A stretch of 64,000 nucleotides of DNA from positions 163,459-227,458 of the forward strand of contig CAUYUJ010015301.1 in the NCBI GenBank assembly GCA_963575745.1, read 5' to 3'. The position numbers were made by a program, and so were the translations under genes. The DNA comes from Prorocentrum cordatum (lineage: Eukaryota; Sar; Dinophyceae; Prorocentrales; Prorocentraceae). A model generated the notes under the pieces. That model searched no databases. It was given only the letters and a program-made list of their open reading frames with translations, and had not been told where the DNA came from. Positions 10,025 to 18,744 of this stretch are shown one piece after another (position 1 is the stretch's first letter; every line of letters begins with the position of its first letter).

Positions 10025-10513
10025 CTGACGAGCTGCATCGCGGCGCCCGCGTGCGTCATCTGAAACAGCGAGGGCGCCGATGGCGTGCTTGGTTGTGCAC
10101 CTGGCGCTGAGGAGGTCCAGGCCAACGTTCGGGGCGCGGTCGCTGATCAGAGAGATCGTCTTGTTGATCGATTCGTTCTCTCGTGTGTCTGGGCGCCACG
10201 CAAGTGACGCGGCAGAGAGCGTGTGCCACAGCCTCGGCGGGCACGTCCCTGTATGGTGAACGACCTGGATGTCGTGCATGAACGCGGCACGCAGCTTGCG
10301 GGTCCCGATGTCGAGGTCGAGGGGGTCTGTCTCCAGGAGGTCGCGCGCCGTCTGACGTCGCAGCTGCACGTCCTGCAACCGATCGCCTCCAAATATCAGA
10401 CCAAACATTCGATATGGCCATGAGACTGCTGGTTCAGCGACCCTTCGCCAAAATCCGCCTGCGTGGACCATGAGGTTGGCGATGGCAAATGAGTTCAGCT
10501 TGATACTGTCGTC
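10025..10513 (-). CDS. Exon 3 of transposase-like gene (163 codons)
   Basis: The exon starts after CCACAG at 10513 and ends at CGTCAG (10025); 489 bp is exactly 163 codons, phase 0 at both ends. It reads DDSIKLNSFAIANLMV, then WPYRMFGLIFGGDRLQ, a segment rich in D/L/R (ARDLLETDPLDLDIGTRKL), and DTRENESINKTISLISDRAP before GLDLLSARCTTKHAIGAL. From memory, this order of motifs is typical of a large uncharacterised dinoflagellate protein family with transposase-like character; that needs a search. The ATG near 10471 is internal, since coding clearly extends upstream of it. Overlapping minus frames in the same stretch are shadows. Confidence 0.75.
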
Positions 10514-10739
10514 CTGTGGCAGGTGTTAGATCGAGAAGAATGAAGACGCGTGGCGAGCTCACTGGATGGAGGCTCCATGGAGGTCACATCGAGACGGGAT
10601 GTGGGCGGTGGCCCTAGGTAGCGGATGCAGACAGGTGTGAGACGAGATGACGAGGACGGAGTGAGGGGAGGGTTGGAGGGGATAGGGTAGGGGGGCGATC
10701 GACGAGACGTGGGGGGGAGGGCTCGGAACGGCCAATGTC
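10514..10739 (-). other. Intron 2 of transposase-like gene (GA-AG, 226 bp)
   Basis: The only junction that keeps both neighbouring frames is CCCGAG|GACATT at the donor and CCACAG|GACGAC at the acceptor, a GA-AG intron of the kind described in dinoflagellates. AGGAC is repeated at both ends. The GT at 10729-10728 would put exon 3 out of frame. Confidence 0.6.
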
Positions 10740-10817
10740 CTCGGGCATGCTGCCGAACAGGTCCTGCCACGGGTGCGAGCTGAGCAGCACGTCGTACTCG
10801 CCGAACAGGCTGGCAGC
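10740..10817 (-). CDS. Exon 2 of transposase-like gene (26 codons)
   Basis: This short exon is found by its frame and splice sites. After CGCCGCCGCAG the minus strand reads AASLFGEYDVLLSSHPWQDL and then FGSMPE, exactly 78 bp, phase 0 at both ends. It bridges exon 1 (ending ACGK) and exon 3 (starting DDSIKL). It is too short to appear as an independent gene, and the other frames across it are open only by chance. Helical, with a conserved-looking W-Q-D-L-F. Confidence 0.6.
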
Positions 10818-11376
10818 CTGCGGCGGCGCGGGTCTCTAGGCCTCATGGATGGGAGTCGGAGAAGATGGGGTCGGAGACGGAGGATCGTGTCGCGTGCCGA
10901 CGCATCGCCGATGCATCGCCGATGCTGCTCGATGTGGGACCCGCGTAACGTAGTTCCGCGTATCTCCACGCCGCCGTCGCCGATGCTGCTGCATCGATGC
11001 ATCGCCGGCGCTGCCAATGCACCGCCGATGTATCGGCGGCACAGTGCATGACCGATGCGTCGGCGATGCGGCGTGATCATATGTTCCGACCCCATCTGCT
11101 CGAACCCCTATCAAGGAGGTCTCTCTGGGGTTGGGACAGGGTCAGGAGTGAGGTCCCGACGAGTCGACGAGCGACGAACGTGGCGACGCGACGACGCGAC
11201 GACGACTACGCGACGCGACGATGCGGCGATGCGATACGACGGCACGGCACGGCGGTGTCGACGACGATCGCGACTGCGACGGCGGCACGACACGGCGGCG
11301 ACCCACGGCGGACGACAGAGACCGACAGAGACGACAGATGACGATGATGGGGAAGGGATTTGCACGCCGTGGCAGC
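10818..11376 (-). other. Intron 1 of transposase-like gene (GC-AG, 559 bp), carries a foldback element
   Basis: The donor is GGCAAG|GCTGCCACGG and the acceptor CCGCAG|GCTGCCAGCC, so the 9-mer AGGCTGCCA is present at both intron ends. Most of the intron is the GATGCATCGGCG-type foldback element at 10863-11097, plus a CGACGACG-rich patch. A long terminal duplication around an intron made largely of a repeat is the signature of an intron born by transposon insertion (introner). Confidence 0.55.
10863..11097. mobile_element. Foldback (MITE-like) element, GATGGGGTCGGA family, copy 1
   Basis: The terminal inverted repeat AGATGGGGTCGGA is present at both ends. The internal sequence is rich in short palindromes (GCCGATGCATCGCCG, GCATCGATGCATCGC). 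It is related to the copy at 63093-63283, which has the same termini and the same GATGCATCGGCGATG core. No coding capacity. It lies inside intron 1 of the transposase-like gene. Confidence 0.75.
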
Positions 11377-13059
11377 CTTGCCACACGCAAGCTCGGCGAG
11401 GTGCTGCCGACCCTTAGATTTCAGGAAGCAGCTCGCATGGGTAGTCACCGACCTGCTCCACAAGTTACACTTGATCATGCCCCAGAACAACGGGTCGGAG
11501 GTCGTCAGCACCGCTTGCTTGCGCCAGCGGCCGAGCATTGCGGTCCACGCACTGGCGCTATCGGCGGACAGGTCGCCGACTGCGCGACGAGCGTCCATGC
11601 CTGCCGCGAGAACTGGCTCGAATGCAACAGCAGCCTCGGCAGCTGCAGCTGGCGCCGCGTCGTCCACGGGCGCGGCTGCAGCCGCAGCGCCACTGGTGGC
11701 GGCGCCCTTATTCAACACGTCGACGAACGCGCGGTGCAGCATCCCGGCGACAGCGCTCAACCGTGCCTCAACTGACTCCACGGCGCCCCATCGTGCCGAA
11801 CAGGCCTTGGGGCACAGCTTGGACGCATGAGCCTTAGCAGCCGTCGGCCCACACGCGTCGACCCACCACAAATAGATGGGCCGCGCGGCGTCGCGCCACA
11901 CGTTGGCGCATATGGCAACGGTCGAGTAGTAGCGCCACGAACGGGCCCACTCCTTGAGGAACCGGTCGGCGAGCTTCAAGGCCTGGCCGATGATCAGGTG
12001 GACGACGTGCTCGAGGCAGCTGTGATCAAAAAAGATCACGTTGGGCATCGGCGCTGTCAGGATGGCAATGATGCGGCGGGCCTTGATCTGGTCCGACCCC
12101 TGGTCGGTCGTGGTCAGGTACACGTGAGTGCAGGCATCGTAAGCAACGTTCGTGCCAGACTCTTCCCATACAGGGAAACCCAGCGCCTTCAACTGCTTGA
12201 CGACCAGCCTGTACGTGAACTCGCCCGTGCAACCAAGGAGCGACACTGTTTGGATGTCTGAGAGCCGCCGGACGTAGCTGAATACCTCGCACATCTGGCA
12301 CGTGCGAGTGGAGGTCCTGGGGAGAGGATTCAGCATCACGAATGCCTCTGCCTCGAGCGCTGCTACTTTTTGACGGTGCCACACGCCCGAGTTGGTTGCG
12401 TCCTGCCGCCACGAGTAGACGTTGACGATGGCCTGAGGGTCGGGCGGCGCGGAGGACCGCAGGAACGATTGCAGGGCAAGGCGCCACGACTCGAAGAACT
12501 GGCGGCTGGTCGCCACGATGCACGAGCCGACGAGGCGTTCTGATCTGCAGACCGTCTGCCTCGAGACGTCCAGCAGTGTCACTGCTCCAAAATCGGCGGC
12601 CGATATGGTGGTGAGGTTGCGACGCAGGCCCATCGCAACAGTGGAACTCCAGCTTAACCGATGCGACCCCACCTTCGAGATGACGAGCGGATCGCCGACG
12701 CCACCCTCAAGCTGCTCGATCCGCCGCTGAAGCCGCCCGACTGTTGCGTGCTGGCGAGCGAGCCGCTTCTGCAGTGCCCGCACTGTGCGCCTGGCATCAT
12801 CGAGACGGCGCTCGGTCCGAGCAGCACGACGACGCGCTGCCAGCGGGACAATGGCGCCCGCGATGCCAGAGCGCGACCTGGCGGGCACCGATGATGACGC
12901 AGGCGTGGATGGCGCCGGCGATGAGGGCACGGCCACAATCTCCCCGGCGGCGGCATCTCCAGCTCCAGCAGGCGGAGGGCGCGCCGATCGGCGCTCTATA
13001 ATGCGGAGCTTGAGCTGAAAGGCCAAGCGCGTCAGCAACGCGTGACCCATCGGCTGCAT
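11377..13059 (-). CDS. Exon 1 (main) of transposase-like protein, 561 codons
   Basis: This is the best-supported long coding exon in the window. From the ATG at 13059 it reads 561 codons to a GC donor after GGCAAG. Layout: Ala/Pro/Ser-rich stretch (about 25-75), basic coiled coil (about 75-118, RRLDDARRTVRALQKRL), then a globular region. Residues 317-324 read TTDQGSDQ and 348-355 CLEHVVHL, followed by WARSWRYYST, ANVWRDAARPIYLWW and, at 421-426, SARWGA. A D-x3-DQ motif followed ~30 residues on by C-x2-H-x2-HL resembles the core of RNase H-fold (hAT-like) transposases, although the family has not been characterised and the third acidic residue cannot be placed. The exon may begin upstream: the ATG follows a long pyrimidine tract and a possible GGATGCAG acceptor. 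The frame past the donor adds 56 residues over CGACGACG repeats, probably intron. Confidence 0.75.
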
Positions 13060-13599
13060 CCGCAGCGTGACCGAAGGAGGGAGGAGGGCGAGGTGGAAGA
13101 TGGAGGAAGATGAGGAGGAGAATTATCGGATTATCGGATAAGGAGGAGAAGCTAATGAGGATGAGGGCGAGGACGAGGAGGAGGGAGGTGTGGACGAGGA
13201 GGGCGAGAAAGACGAGGAGGAGGAGGGGAGGGGGAAGGCGAGTGGGTGGGGGGGCCCACTGACGTGGACAAGGAAATTTGACACGAAGGGGGGGGGGGGG
13301 GCGGGGATGGGCATGTGGGGGCAGGGGCCCAGGGGGAACGAGTAGTCATAATGAGGAGGCGGGAGGCGGTGACGAAATGGCGAGGTTGTGGGCACAGCGG
13401 CCGCGGCGGGGAGGAGGCGACGCGAGAGGCGGCGAGGTCAACCACAGCGGCCACAGGAGAGGAGGTGGGGTGAGGTGGAGGGAGTGGTGGGGGAGAGGTG
13501 ACAGGCCTGGGAGGTAATGGGGGGGGGGCGGAGCCGAGGTTGAGCAGAGCAGAGGAGTAGAGGGGGGAGAGGGGGGAGAGGGGGTGAGTGAAAGGATGC
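13060..13599. other. Pyrimidine/purine-rich intronic or intergenic DNA
   Basis: The minus strand is a long C/T-rich stretch (plus strand GGAGGAGG..., G10 run near 13290) ending in a possible acceptor at 13059. ORFs across it translate to Pro/Ser repeats and are not genes. It is best read as the intron between the putative 5' exon at 13600-13716 and exon 1. Confidence 0.45.
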
Positions 13600-13716
13600 G
13601 CCATGCGCCGAGTCGACCAGCACGTCGTCCACGATGGCAATCGTGAAGGCGTCCACCGAGTGCCGGTCGACCTCGGTTCGGTGCAGCCGAGCGCCGAGGT
13701 CGACGAGTCGATGAGG
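13600..13716 (-). CDS. Probable 5' exon of the transposase-like gene
   Basis: A minus-strand island reads HRLVDLGARLHRTEVDRHSV and continues DAFTIAIVDDVLVDSAHG, a balanced, repeat-free peptide between two C/T-rich stretches. The pyrimidine tract and CCTCATCGACTCG upstream fit an intron end, and coding character is lost after GCGCATGG. Orientation and distance (540 bp) suit an exon preceding exon 1 of the gene to the left. Exact borders and phase are not fixed. Confidence 0.4.
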
Positions 13717-14208
13717 AAGAGGGTGGGGGGCGTGGACGTGCAGGAGGCGGTGAAACTGTAAAAAAAATCAGGAGCGGAGTGGAGGTGGAGGAGGAGGACG
13801 AGGACGGGCGAGACAAGCCGTTTTCACTAATGGACGGGGAGGTCTACTAACGAGAAGTTTGTCCACCGCCGACATGCGCGGCCATGTGAAAGTGTGAGCT
13901 CAGAGCCGCCGAGGCTCAGAGCTCCTGGGGAGGATCGACAATGACGGGGACAGGGATGGGAGGTGTGGGTGCCTGGGTGATGGAGGAGGGGTGAGGTATG
14001 ATGATGATGCCGATGTGACTGATGAGTGGGTGCACGCTATCGCCATTCCCTCCCTGGTCAGCCCGCCCCACCCGCCCGCCTTGCCCACCCTCATGTGGGG
14101 CTCTTAGGTTGCCTCTTGGGCTGGGGGGGAGGGTGGGGCAGCCCATGTCCCGATATGCCCATTAAGTTCCTGGAGTTCCCCCTGTAGTTCCTGGATGTCC
14201 ACAGTCCT
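13717..14208. other. Low-complexity intergenic DNA
   Basis: GGAGGA-type and T-rich patches with no convincing frame; CTCAGAGCCGCCGAGGCTCAGAGCTC near 13900-13925 is a small palindrome. Confidence 0.4.
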
Positions 14209-14280
14209 GAGTCCATGGGGGGAGGCCCTTGTCATGGACTACATCATGTAGTCCATGTCAAGGGCCTCCCCCATGGACTC
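14209..14280. repeat. Near-perfect 72-bp palindrome (cruciform candidate)
   Basis: The left arm GAGTCCATGGGGGGAGGCCC... and the right arm are reverse complements over ~35 bp with one indel and one mismatch, meeting at GGACTACATCATGTAGTCC with practically no loop. It is isolated in non-coding DNA and lies about where the gene-bearing left part gives way to repeat-dense DNA. Confidence 0.95.
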
Positions 14281-14293
14281 CTCTAAACGCTAA

Positions 14294-14533
14294 CTATCTC
14301 TCCCCTCTACGTTCTCGCCAGGGACCGAAATCGACGGACATGGGCCCGCTAAAATAACGCCTGCATGCGACGCCCTCTCGCGAACCGAAAACGGACATTG
14401 CCTTAATCAACGTGGCAGGGCTGTCAGGGTAGGAGGTCTGTCCAACCCCGAGCATTAAGCCCGCTGCCAGGCCGTGCTGAGCCGCCAGCTCCGCGACCGC
14501 GCCGGCACCGCCAGCGCCGTAGCGGCGCGCCAC
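14294..14533 (-). CDS. Weak ORF / possible exon, unknown
   Basis: This minus frame starts MARRYGAGGAGAVAELAAQH and continues GLAAGLMLGVGQTSYPDSPA with reasonable composition for its first ~45 codons. The remainder contains TTTTCGGTTCGCGAGAGGGCG, which also occurs at about 28633 and 28975, so the 3' half is dispersed repeat. If real it is a first exon; no family is recognised. Confidence 0.2.
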   Translation of the reverse strand: MARRYGAGGAGAVAELAAQHGLAAGLMLGVGQTSYPDSPATLIKAMSVFGSREGVACRRYFSGPMSVDFGPWRERRGER

Positions 14534-14779
14534 GCGGCGGCGCCCCTTCAGGGCGGGGGGATGGGCATCACGGCGAGGCGGGGAGAGCTCGAGGGGGGTC
14601 CGGGGGATGCAGGTGGGACCCCAGGCGGGGCGAGGCGGCGAGGGTGACGATGAGTAGGAGATGATGCGAGGAGTAGGGAGGGAAAATCAATGGAGGTGGA
14701 GTCTGAGGTGGAGCTGCGGAAAGCCAAGCAACAGGAGGAGGAGTCCAGGCGACAGTGGAGGGGACGAGCGATGGAGAGG

Positions 14780-14905
14780 AGGGATCAGAGTGGGAGAGAG
14801 AGGGAGAGAGGGAGAGGGAGAGAGAAAGGGAGAGAGGGAGAGAGGGATAGAGCGAGAGAGAGAGAGAGTGGGAGAGAGCGAGAGAGAGAGAGAGGGGGAG
14901 GGAGG

Positions 14906-14939
<34 letters not shown>

Positions 14940-15030
14940 GAGAGATGGAGGGAGAGATAGAGATAAAAAAAACAACAGAAAGGGGGAGACAGGGGGGAGG
15001 GATAGAGACAGAGAGAGGGAGAGGTGGGAG
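14780..15030. repeat. (GA)n-rich microsatellite
   Basis: Nearly pure GAGAGAGGGAGAGAG tract, densest at 14790-14960. The Ser/Leu-rich and Arg/Glu-rich reading frames across it are repeat translations. Confidence 0.9.
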
Positions 15031-15245
15031 GAACGGGACATCGAGATCATCAACACCCGTCGCATCCTTCTCATACACATCCTCACCCTCCATCATGGCC
15101 GTGCTCCCAGTGCTCCCACCAAGGCCCACCAAGCCAGCGTCGGCGACGACGCCGCCGCCGTCAGCCTCGCCGCCGAATTCGGCTGTGGCGTCGTCACGGC
15201 CGCCGCAGTCGTCGTAGGGGCACTCGATGACGACGATGACGGTCG

Positions 15246-15246
15246 A

Positions 15247-15279
<33 letters not shown>

Positions 15280-15282
15280 CTG
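15246..15282. repeat. (GAT)n microsatellite
   Basis: About twelve GAT units. The surrounding 15090-15240 is CGCCG/GTCGTC-rich with no supported gene. Confidence 0.85.
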
Positions 15283-15484
15283 ACGATCGGCTCCAGAAAC
15301 GACTGAAGGATTCCGCGCACGCGTGCCCATCACCCAAGCACGCGCGCGCGCACGTGGCGCACGGTCCCCACGATACCGCGACCAGCGTCGCGCGTGCGGT
15401 GCTCGGCGACGCCCACCACGAGCTGCACCAGGTCCGCTACCCAGGCGGGTGAGCGGCGTGCGAATGTGGGCGATTCGCGGCGAT

Positions 15485-15590
15485 GACATAACATGGCATG
15501 ACATGGCATAGCATAACATAGTAGTATAGCACAGCATGGCATAGCCTAGCATAACAATGCAGCAAGACGCAGCATAGCAATGCATATACC
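15485..15590. repeat. ATAGCATAAC-type minisatellite
   Basis: Irregular tandem copies of a 10-bp unit alternating CATGGCATGA, CATGGCATAG, CATAACATAG. On the minus strand it yields a Cys/Met/Ala pseudo-protein, which is not a gene. Confidence 0.8.
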
Positions 15591-15599
15591 GTAGCAGTG

Positions 15600-16429
15600 A
15601 TCATCACCAACGCTCGATGCACGAGACGGGCCCCCCGCTGGGGCTTGGCGAGGGCGGGGCAGGCTGGGTAACGGGACAGTGCACAGGGCTGAGATTGAGG
15701 GGAGGCCCGAGGGCGGGAGGGGGCCCAAGACGGGGGCGGACGACCTACCGGCAGCGACCGCGGCGACGGCGACCTCGCCAGCAGAACTCCCAGCCCTCCA
15801 ACTTCCGACTCTGACTCAGAGTCCGATGGAGACAGAGACGGAGGTTGGAGGGGCTCCATCGCCAGTCCCGTGTACGAGTCCTCCTCCTCCTCATCTCCTG
15901 ATTCATCCCCCCCCTCCACCTCGCCCCCTGCGCGCCCGTGGAGCCTGAGCTGGGCGGCGGGAGGGCGGTCGAGGCGAGCGGCGAGGGTGGTGGGAGGAGG
16001 GGGGTTAGGGAGTGGCGGCGGCGGTAGCGTTGGGACAGTGACGAGGACGACGATGATGATGATGCCAACGACAACCCAGACGGAGCTCACGATAGTGGCG
16101 ACGGCAACGTGCGAAGCACATCGTATCGTGAAACGATAGCGGCGGCGCCGGTGGCGGGCACGTCCGCCGCCGCGCCTTCACCACGCCGCGCCGTGCCCAG
16201 GGCGGCGGTCTGGTGGGCACGGCATCCTCCACCGCCGCCACCCTGCCGGCCGCGTCCGCCGCGTCCGCCTTGTCGAATTCGGCGTGCACGATGGCCTCCC
16301 CAGCCACGGTGTCGACCGCGCCCACCACGACGCGACCAGGCGGGCGCGGCATCGCGACGCGTGGCACGCGAATGCTCGCGGCGAGAGGCGAGAGCGGAGA
16401 GAGCCACACGTGACTACGGATAGTGCGAT
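15600..16429. other. GC-rich intergenic DNA, no gene supported
   Basis: Several long overlapping frames on both strands, all Pro/Arg/Ala-rich and mutually antisense, typical of GC-rich non-coding DNA. A minus-strand stretch at about 16140-16400 (VDTVAGEAIVHAEFDKADAA) has mildly protein-like composition but no start, stop or splice support. Confidence 0.35.
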
Positions 16430-16495
16430 TAACGGTGATGGTAACGATGAACATGATGATGATGGTGGTGATGATGATGATGACGGTGATGATGG

Positions 16496-16539
<44 letters not shown>

Positions 16540-16580
16540 CTGATGATGGTGACGGTGACGATGGCGAAACGAGCGGTGCG
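16430..16580. repeat. (GAT)n/(ATG)n microsatellite
   Basis: An almost continuous GATGAT tract from 16436 to 16555 with GGTGAT variants. It gives poly-His, poly-Met and poly-Asp frames that are artefacts. Confidence 0.95.
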
Positions 16581-16795
16581 GTGGGATCGACCCAGCGCCT
16601 CGAGAAACGCGGTACATCTGGAGATCTGGAGGAGGAGGAGGAGGAGGAGGAGGTGGTGCTTGCGGAGGGACAGGAAGAGAAAGGGTGTGATATGTGAGGT
16701 ATGCGGGGTCGCGCCACGACTCGACTGTGAAGAGGCGGGGGGAAGTAGGGAACGAGGGTGGCGCGGGCAGGGGCGGGGTGGGTGGGAGCGGGAAG

Positions 16796-17002
16796 TCAAT
16801 GGGGGGTGGAGGTAAATGAAACGACGGAGGATGAGGAGGAGCAGCAGCAGCCGCGGCAGCGGCGGGCCTGCTCGTCGGCGCCCAGCGCCGCCGCCAGGGC
16901 CACGAGGCTCCGGCGCGGCACCACGGGATCGCCGAAGGCATTGAGGGTCGAGAGGGAGTCGAGGAGCGAGAGGAGGCGGGAGAAGGCGAGGGGCGCCGCC
17001 AT
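16796..17002 (-). CDS. First exon of a second leader-marked gene
   Basis: The minus strand begins with ATG at 17002, three bases after a 13-nt dinoSL core (17006-17018). The product starts MAAPLAFSRLLSLLDSLSTL and continues NAFGDPVVPRRSLVALAAAL then GADEQARR before running into a Cys/Ser repeat (GGAGGAGCAGCAGC) and stopping at 16796. The first ~45 codons are convincing: an amphipathic helix, then a Pro-containing turn and an Ala/Leu helix. The donor is probably near 16865-16880, before the Cys/Ser run. The frame is also open upstream of the ATG, but that part is acidic GGA-repeat translation. Family unknown. Alternatively a processed retrocopy fragment. Confidence 0.4.
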   Translation of the reverse strand: MAAPLAFSRLLSLLDSLSTLNAFGDPVVPRRSLVALAAALGADEQARRCRGCCCSSSSSVVSFTSTPH

Positions 17003-17005
17003 GCT

Positions 17006-17018
17006 AGCCAAAATGGCT
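17006..17018 (-). other. Partial spliced-leader core next to a start codon
   Basis: The minus strand AGCCATTTTGGCT equals the central 13 nt of the dinoflagellate leader; the flanking leader bases (CCGT, CAAG) are lost. It is followed by AGC and the ATG at 17002. A 13-nt match is expected by chance only about 0.002 times in a window this size, and its position directly 5' of an ATG repeats the arrangement at 166-204. Confidence 0.55.
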
Positions 17019-17199
17019 GGAGTGCGAGGGGACGGGGCGGTGGAGCAGCCCTCCTCCTCCTCCTCCTCCCCCTCCTCCGCATCGTCGTCCTCGCCCGCAT
17101 CATCCTCACCATCCGTCTGGCTGCGCTGCACTAAACTAGAGTTCGGAAGGCTCTCGACAGCCCACGGGGACCAGAACGTGTGAGCGCGCAGGGAGCCAG

Positions 17200-17525
17200 G
17201 GAACCAGGAACCAGGAACCAGAAACCAGTAACGTTCAGAATTCTGGACCCTCGAACATCGCTCACACCAAAAAATCAGGTCGCTAAATTCTGAATTCGGG
17301 GTCACCGAAAATCACTAATGTCAAAATTCTAGATCTCTGAAAATCACTAACTTGAACATTTTCGAACAGCAGAAATCGGAATTCAGGATCACCGAAATTG
17401 CTTAGGACCGACTTCCAGACCACCAGAAAATCGCTAACTTCAAAATTCAGAGCAACCGAAAATTGCTTAGGACTGAAATCCAGACCACCAGAAATCAATA
17501 ACATGCAGATTACATGATCACCGAA
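17200..17525. repeat. Decayed ~34-bp minisatellite, AT-richer island
   Basis: Variants of TCACCGAAAATCACTAA followed by TTCAAAATTC recur about every 34 bp (near 17300, 17334, 17425), starting after GGAACCAGGAACCAGGAACC copies. Base composition is clearly lower in G+C than the surroundings. Confidence 0.75.
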
Positions 17526-17611
17526 TGTGCTCCAACAAGGCCGTCAGGAGGTCTCCCCGTGGCGACCTCCTGACGCAACTTGGGCCGCTCTGAACCCCAC
17601 TCTGGACATCA

Positions 17612-17725
17612 CTAGTGGCCGCCTCCGGCGCCGGGAGGCGCCGGGAAAATCGGCTACGCGAGCTGACTCTCAAACCCCCCCCCTTTGCTATCCCCCCTTT
17701 TTCGCCCGAGCCGACTTCTGAGAAG
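17612..17725. repeat. Dispersed repeat, copy 1 (see 51897-52010)
   Basis: GGCGCCGGGAGGCGCCGGGAAAATC..GCTACG, then TTTGCTATCCCCCCTTTTTCGCCCG. The same series of blocks recurs at 51897-52010 with about 85-90% agreement by eye. Confidence 0.75.
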
Positions 17726-17990
17726 CAGCCTCCTTGTAAGAAGCCCTGCCCCAGACCCCCACCCCCTTTGTTCGCACCGCCAATACAGGGCCCCCGTCAC
17801 GAGCCAAGGCAGCCCCATGTGGGGGGCTCCCCGAGGGCGAGAAGGCTGGAGCCCGCCCTGGGCCAGGCAGGGCCACCTGTGGCAGAGCCGGGGCCCGTGG
17901 CCACTGCCTGCTCGAGGGCGCTGCGCTGGGCGCACGCGGTCTACCTCGTTGCGACGGCCAGCCCCGAGGTCGCGGGTGTCGGGGTTAATC
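17726..17990. other. GC-rich intergenic DNA
   Basis: Opposed long frames but no start or domain. Nothing else seen. Confidence 0.3.
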
Positions 17991-18105
17991 AGGGCCCCGA
18001 ATCATCAGGGGTAACTCGGGTCAGGGCTAATTCGGGTTCGTTTTTCGGGAATCCGAACCCGACTTACCCCGGACCCGAGTTACCCCGGATAATTCGGGCG
18101 CCCAA
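17991..18105. mobile_element. 113-bp foldback element (ACTCGGG family), copy 1
   Basis: The inverted termini are CCGAATCATCAGGGGTAACT... and the reverse complement of ...AGTTACCCCGGATAATTCGG, with an internal GGGTTCGTTTTTCGGGAATCC loop. The whole unit folds into one hairpin. Other copies lie at 33293-33442, 52431-52542, 52544-52656 and 63909-64000. It has no coding capacity. Confidence 0.9.
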
Positions 18106-18110
18106 GTTAA

Positions 18111-18340
18111 GTCGGGCACGCCCCTCTCCAGGAGGAGTCTTGTGAAATAGTTCCACAATCATCCGGGGACGATGCTTCTTTTATTTGTTTCATCATTGTT
18201 GCATATTTTGGGGTGTCAGGGCCAAGTCGGGCACGCCCCTCTCCAGGAGGAATCTTGTGAAATAGTGAAACAATCATTCGGTGGCGATGCTTTTTTTTTT
18301 TTTTTGTTTCGTCATCTTTGCATTTTTTGGGGGTATGAGT
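18111..18340. repeat. Tandem duplication of a 112-bp unit with poly(T)
   Basis: GTCGGGCACGCCCCTCTCCA begins both copies (18111 and 18223). Each continues AGGAGGA.TCTTGTGAAATAGT, ..GATGCTT and TTTGTTTC.TCAT. The second copy has a T15 run at about 18292-18306. On the minus strand the unit carries a poly(A) stretch, so a retroposed SINE-like origin is possible. Confidence 0.8.
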
Positions 18341-18560
18341 TGGCTTTGTCGTCCACGATCCGATGCGGCCCAGTGCTTGCACGGCGCATCCTGGCGCGGC
18401 CAATTCGATCCGATGCCGATGCTGCTCCGAGGCGGTCCGATCCGACGCACAGGTCGATTCCCGTCGATTCTCCGATTCGATGACGGTTCATCCTGCCCCA
18501 GCATTTGGAATTTGCGTCCACACAACAGTCCGGGACGCTGAATCATTGAACAGTCACGCT

Positions 18561-18744
18561 ACTCCAGATTTCGTAATAAAAGGGAGGGGGTCTGGACCCT
18601 CCAAGACAAGCCACTTCAGACCCCCCCCCCCGTGGGAGAACCCTCTAAAACATCGTCCCCAGACCCCCCCAGGCCCTCCAAGATAGCCTGGAAGAGACCC
18701 TCCCCGAACTGAGACCCCCCTCCCTTTATTACGAAATGTGGAGT
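18561..18744. mobile_element. MITE-like element with 32-33 bp terminal inverted repeats
   Basis: The left end ACTCCAGATTTCGTAATAAA and its GGGAGGGGGTCT continuation are matched in inverse at the right end with one mismatch and one indel. The 184-bp interior is C-rich and non-coding. Only one copy is in the window. Confidence 0.85.

Noticed and set aside
10495-11095. Separate genes on minus frames 10495-10770 and 10559-11095, and plus frames 10773-11417
   Set aside because: They lie across introns 1 and 2 and the intronic foldback element; exon 2 explains the only protein-like part.
14000-14600. Chimeric contig joined near 14 kb
   Set aside because: Sequence style changes, but a foldback family and leader relics occur on both sides, so a natural boundary is more likely; long reads would decide.
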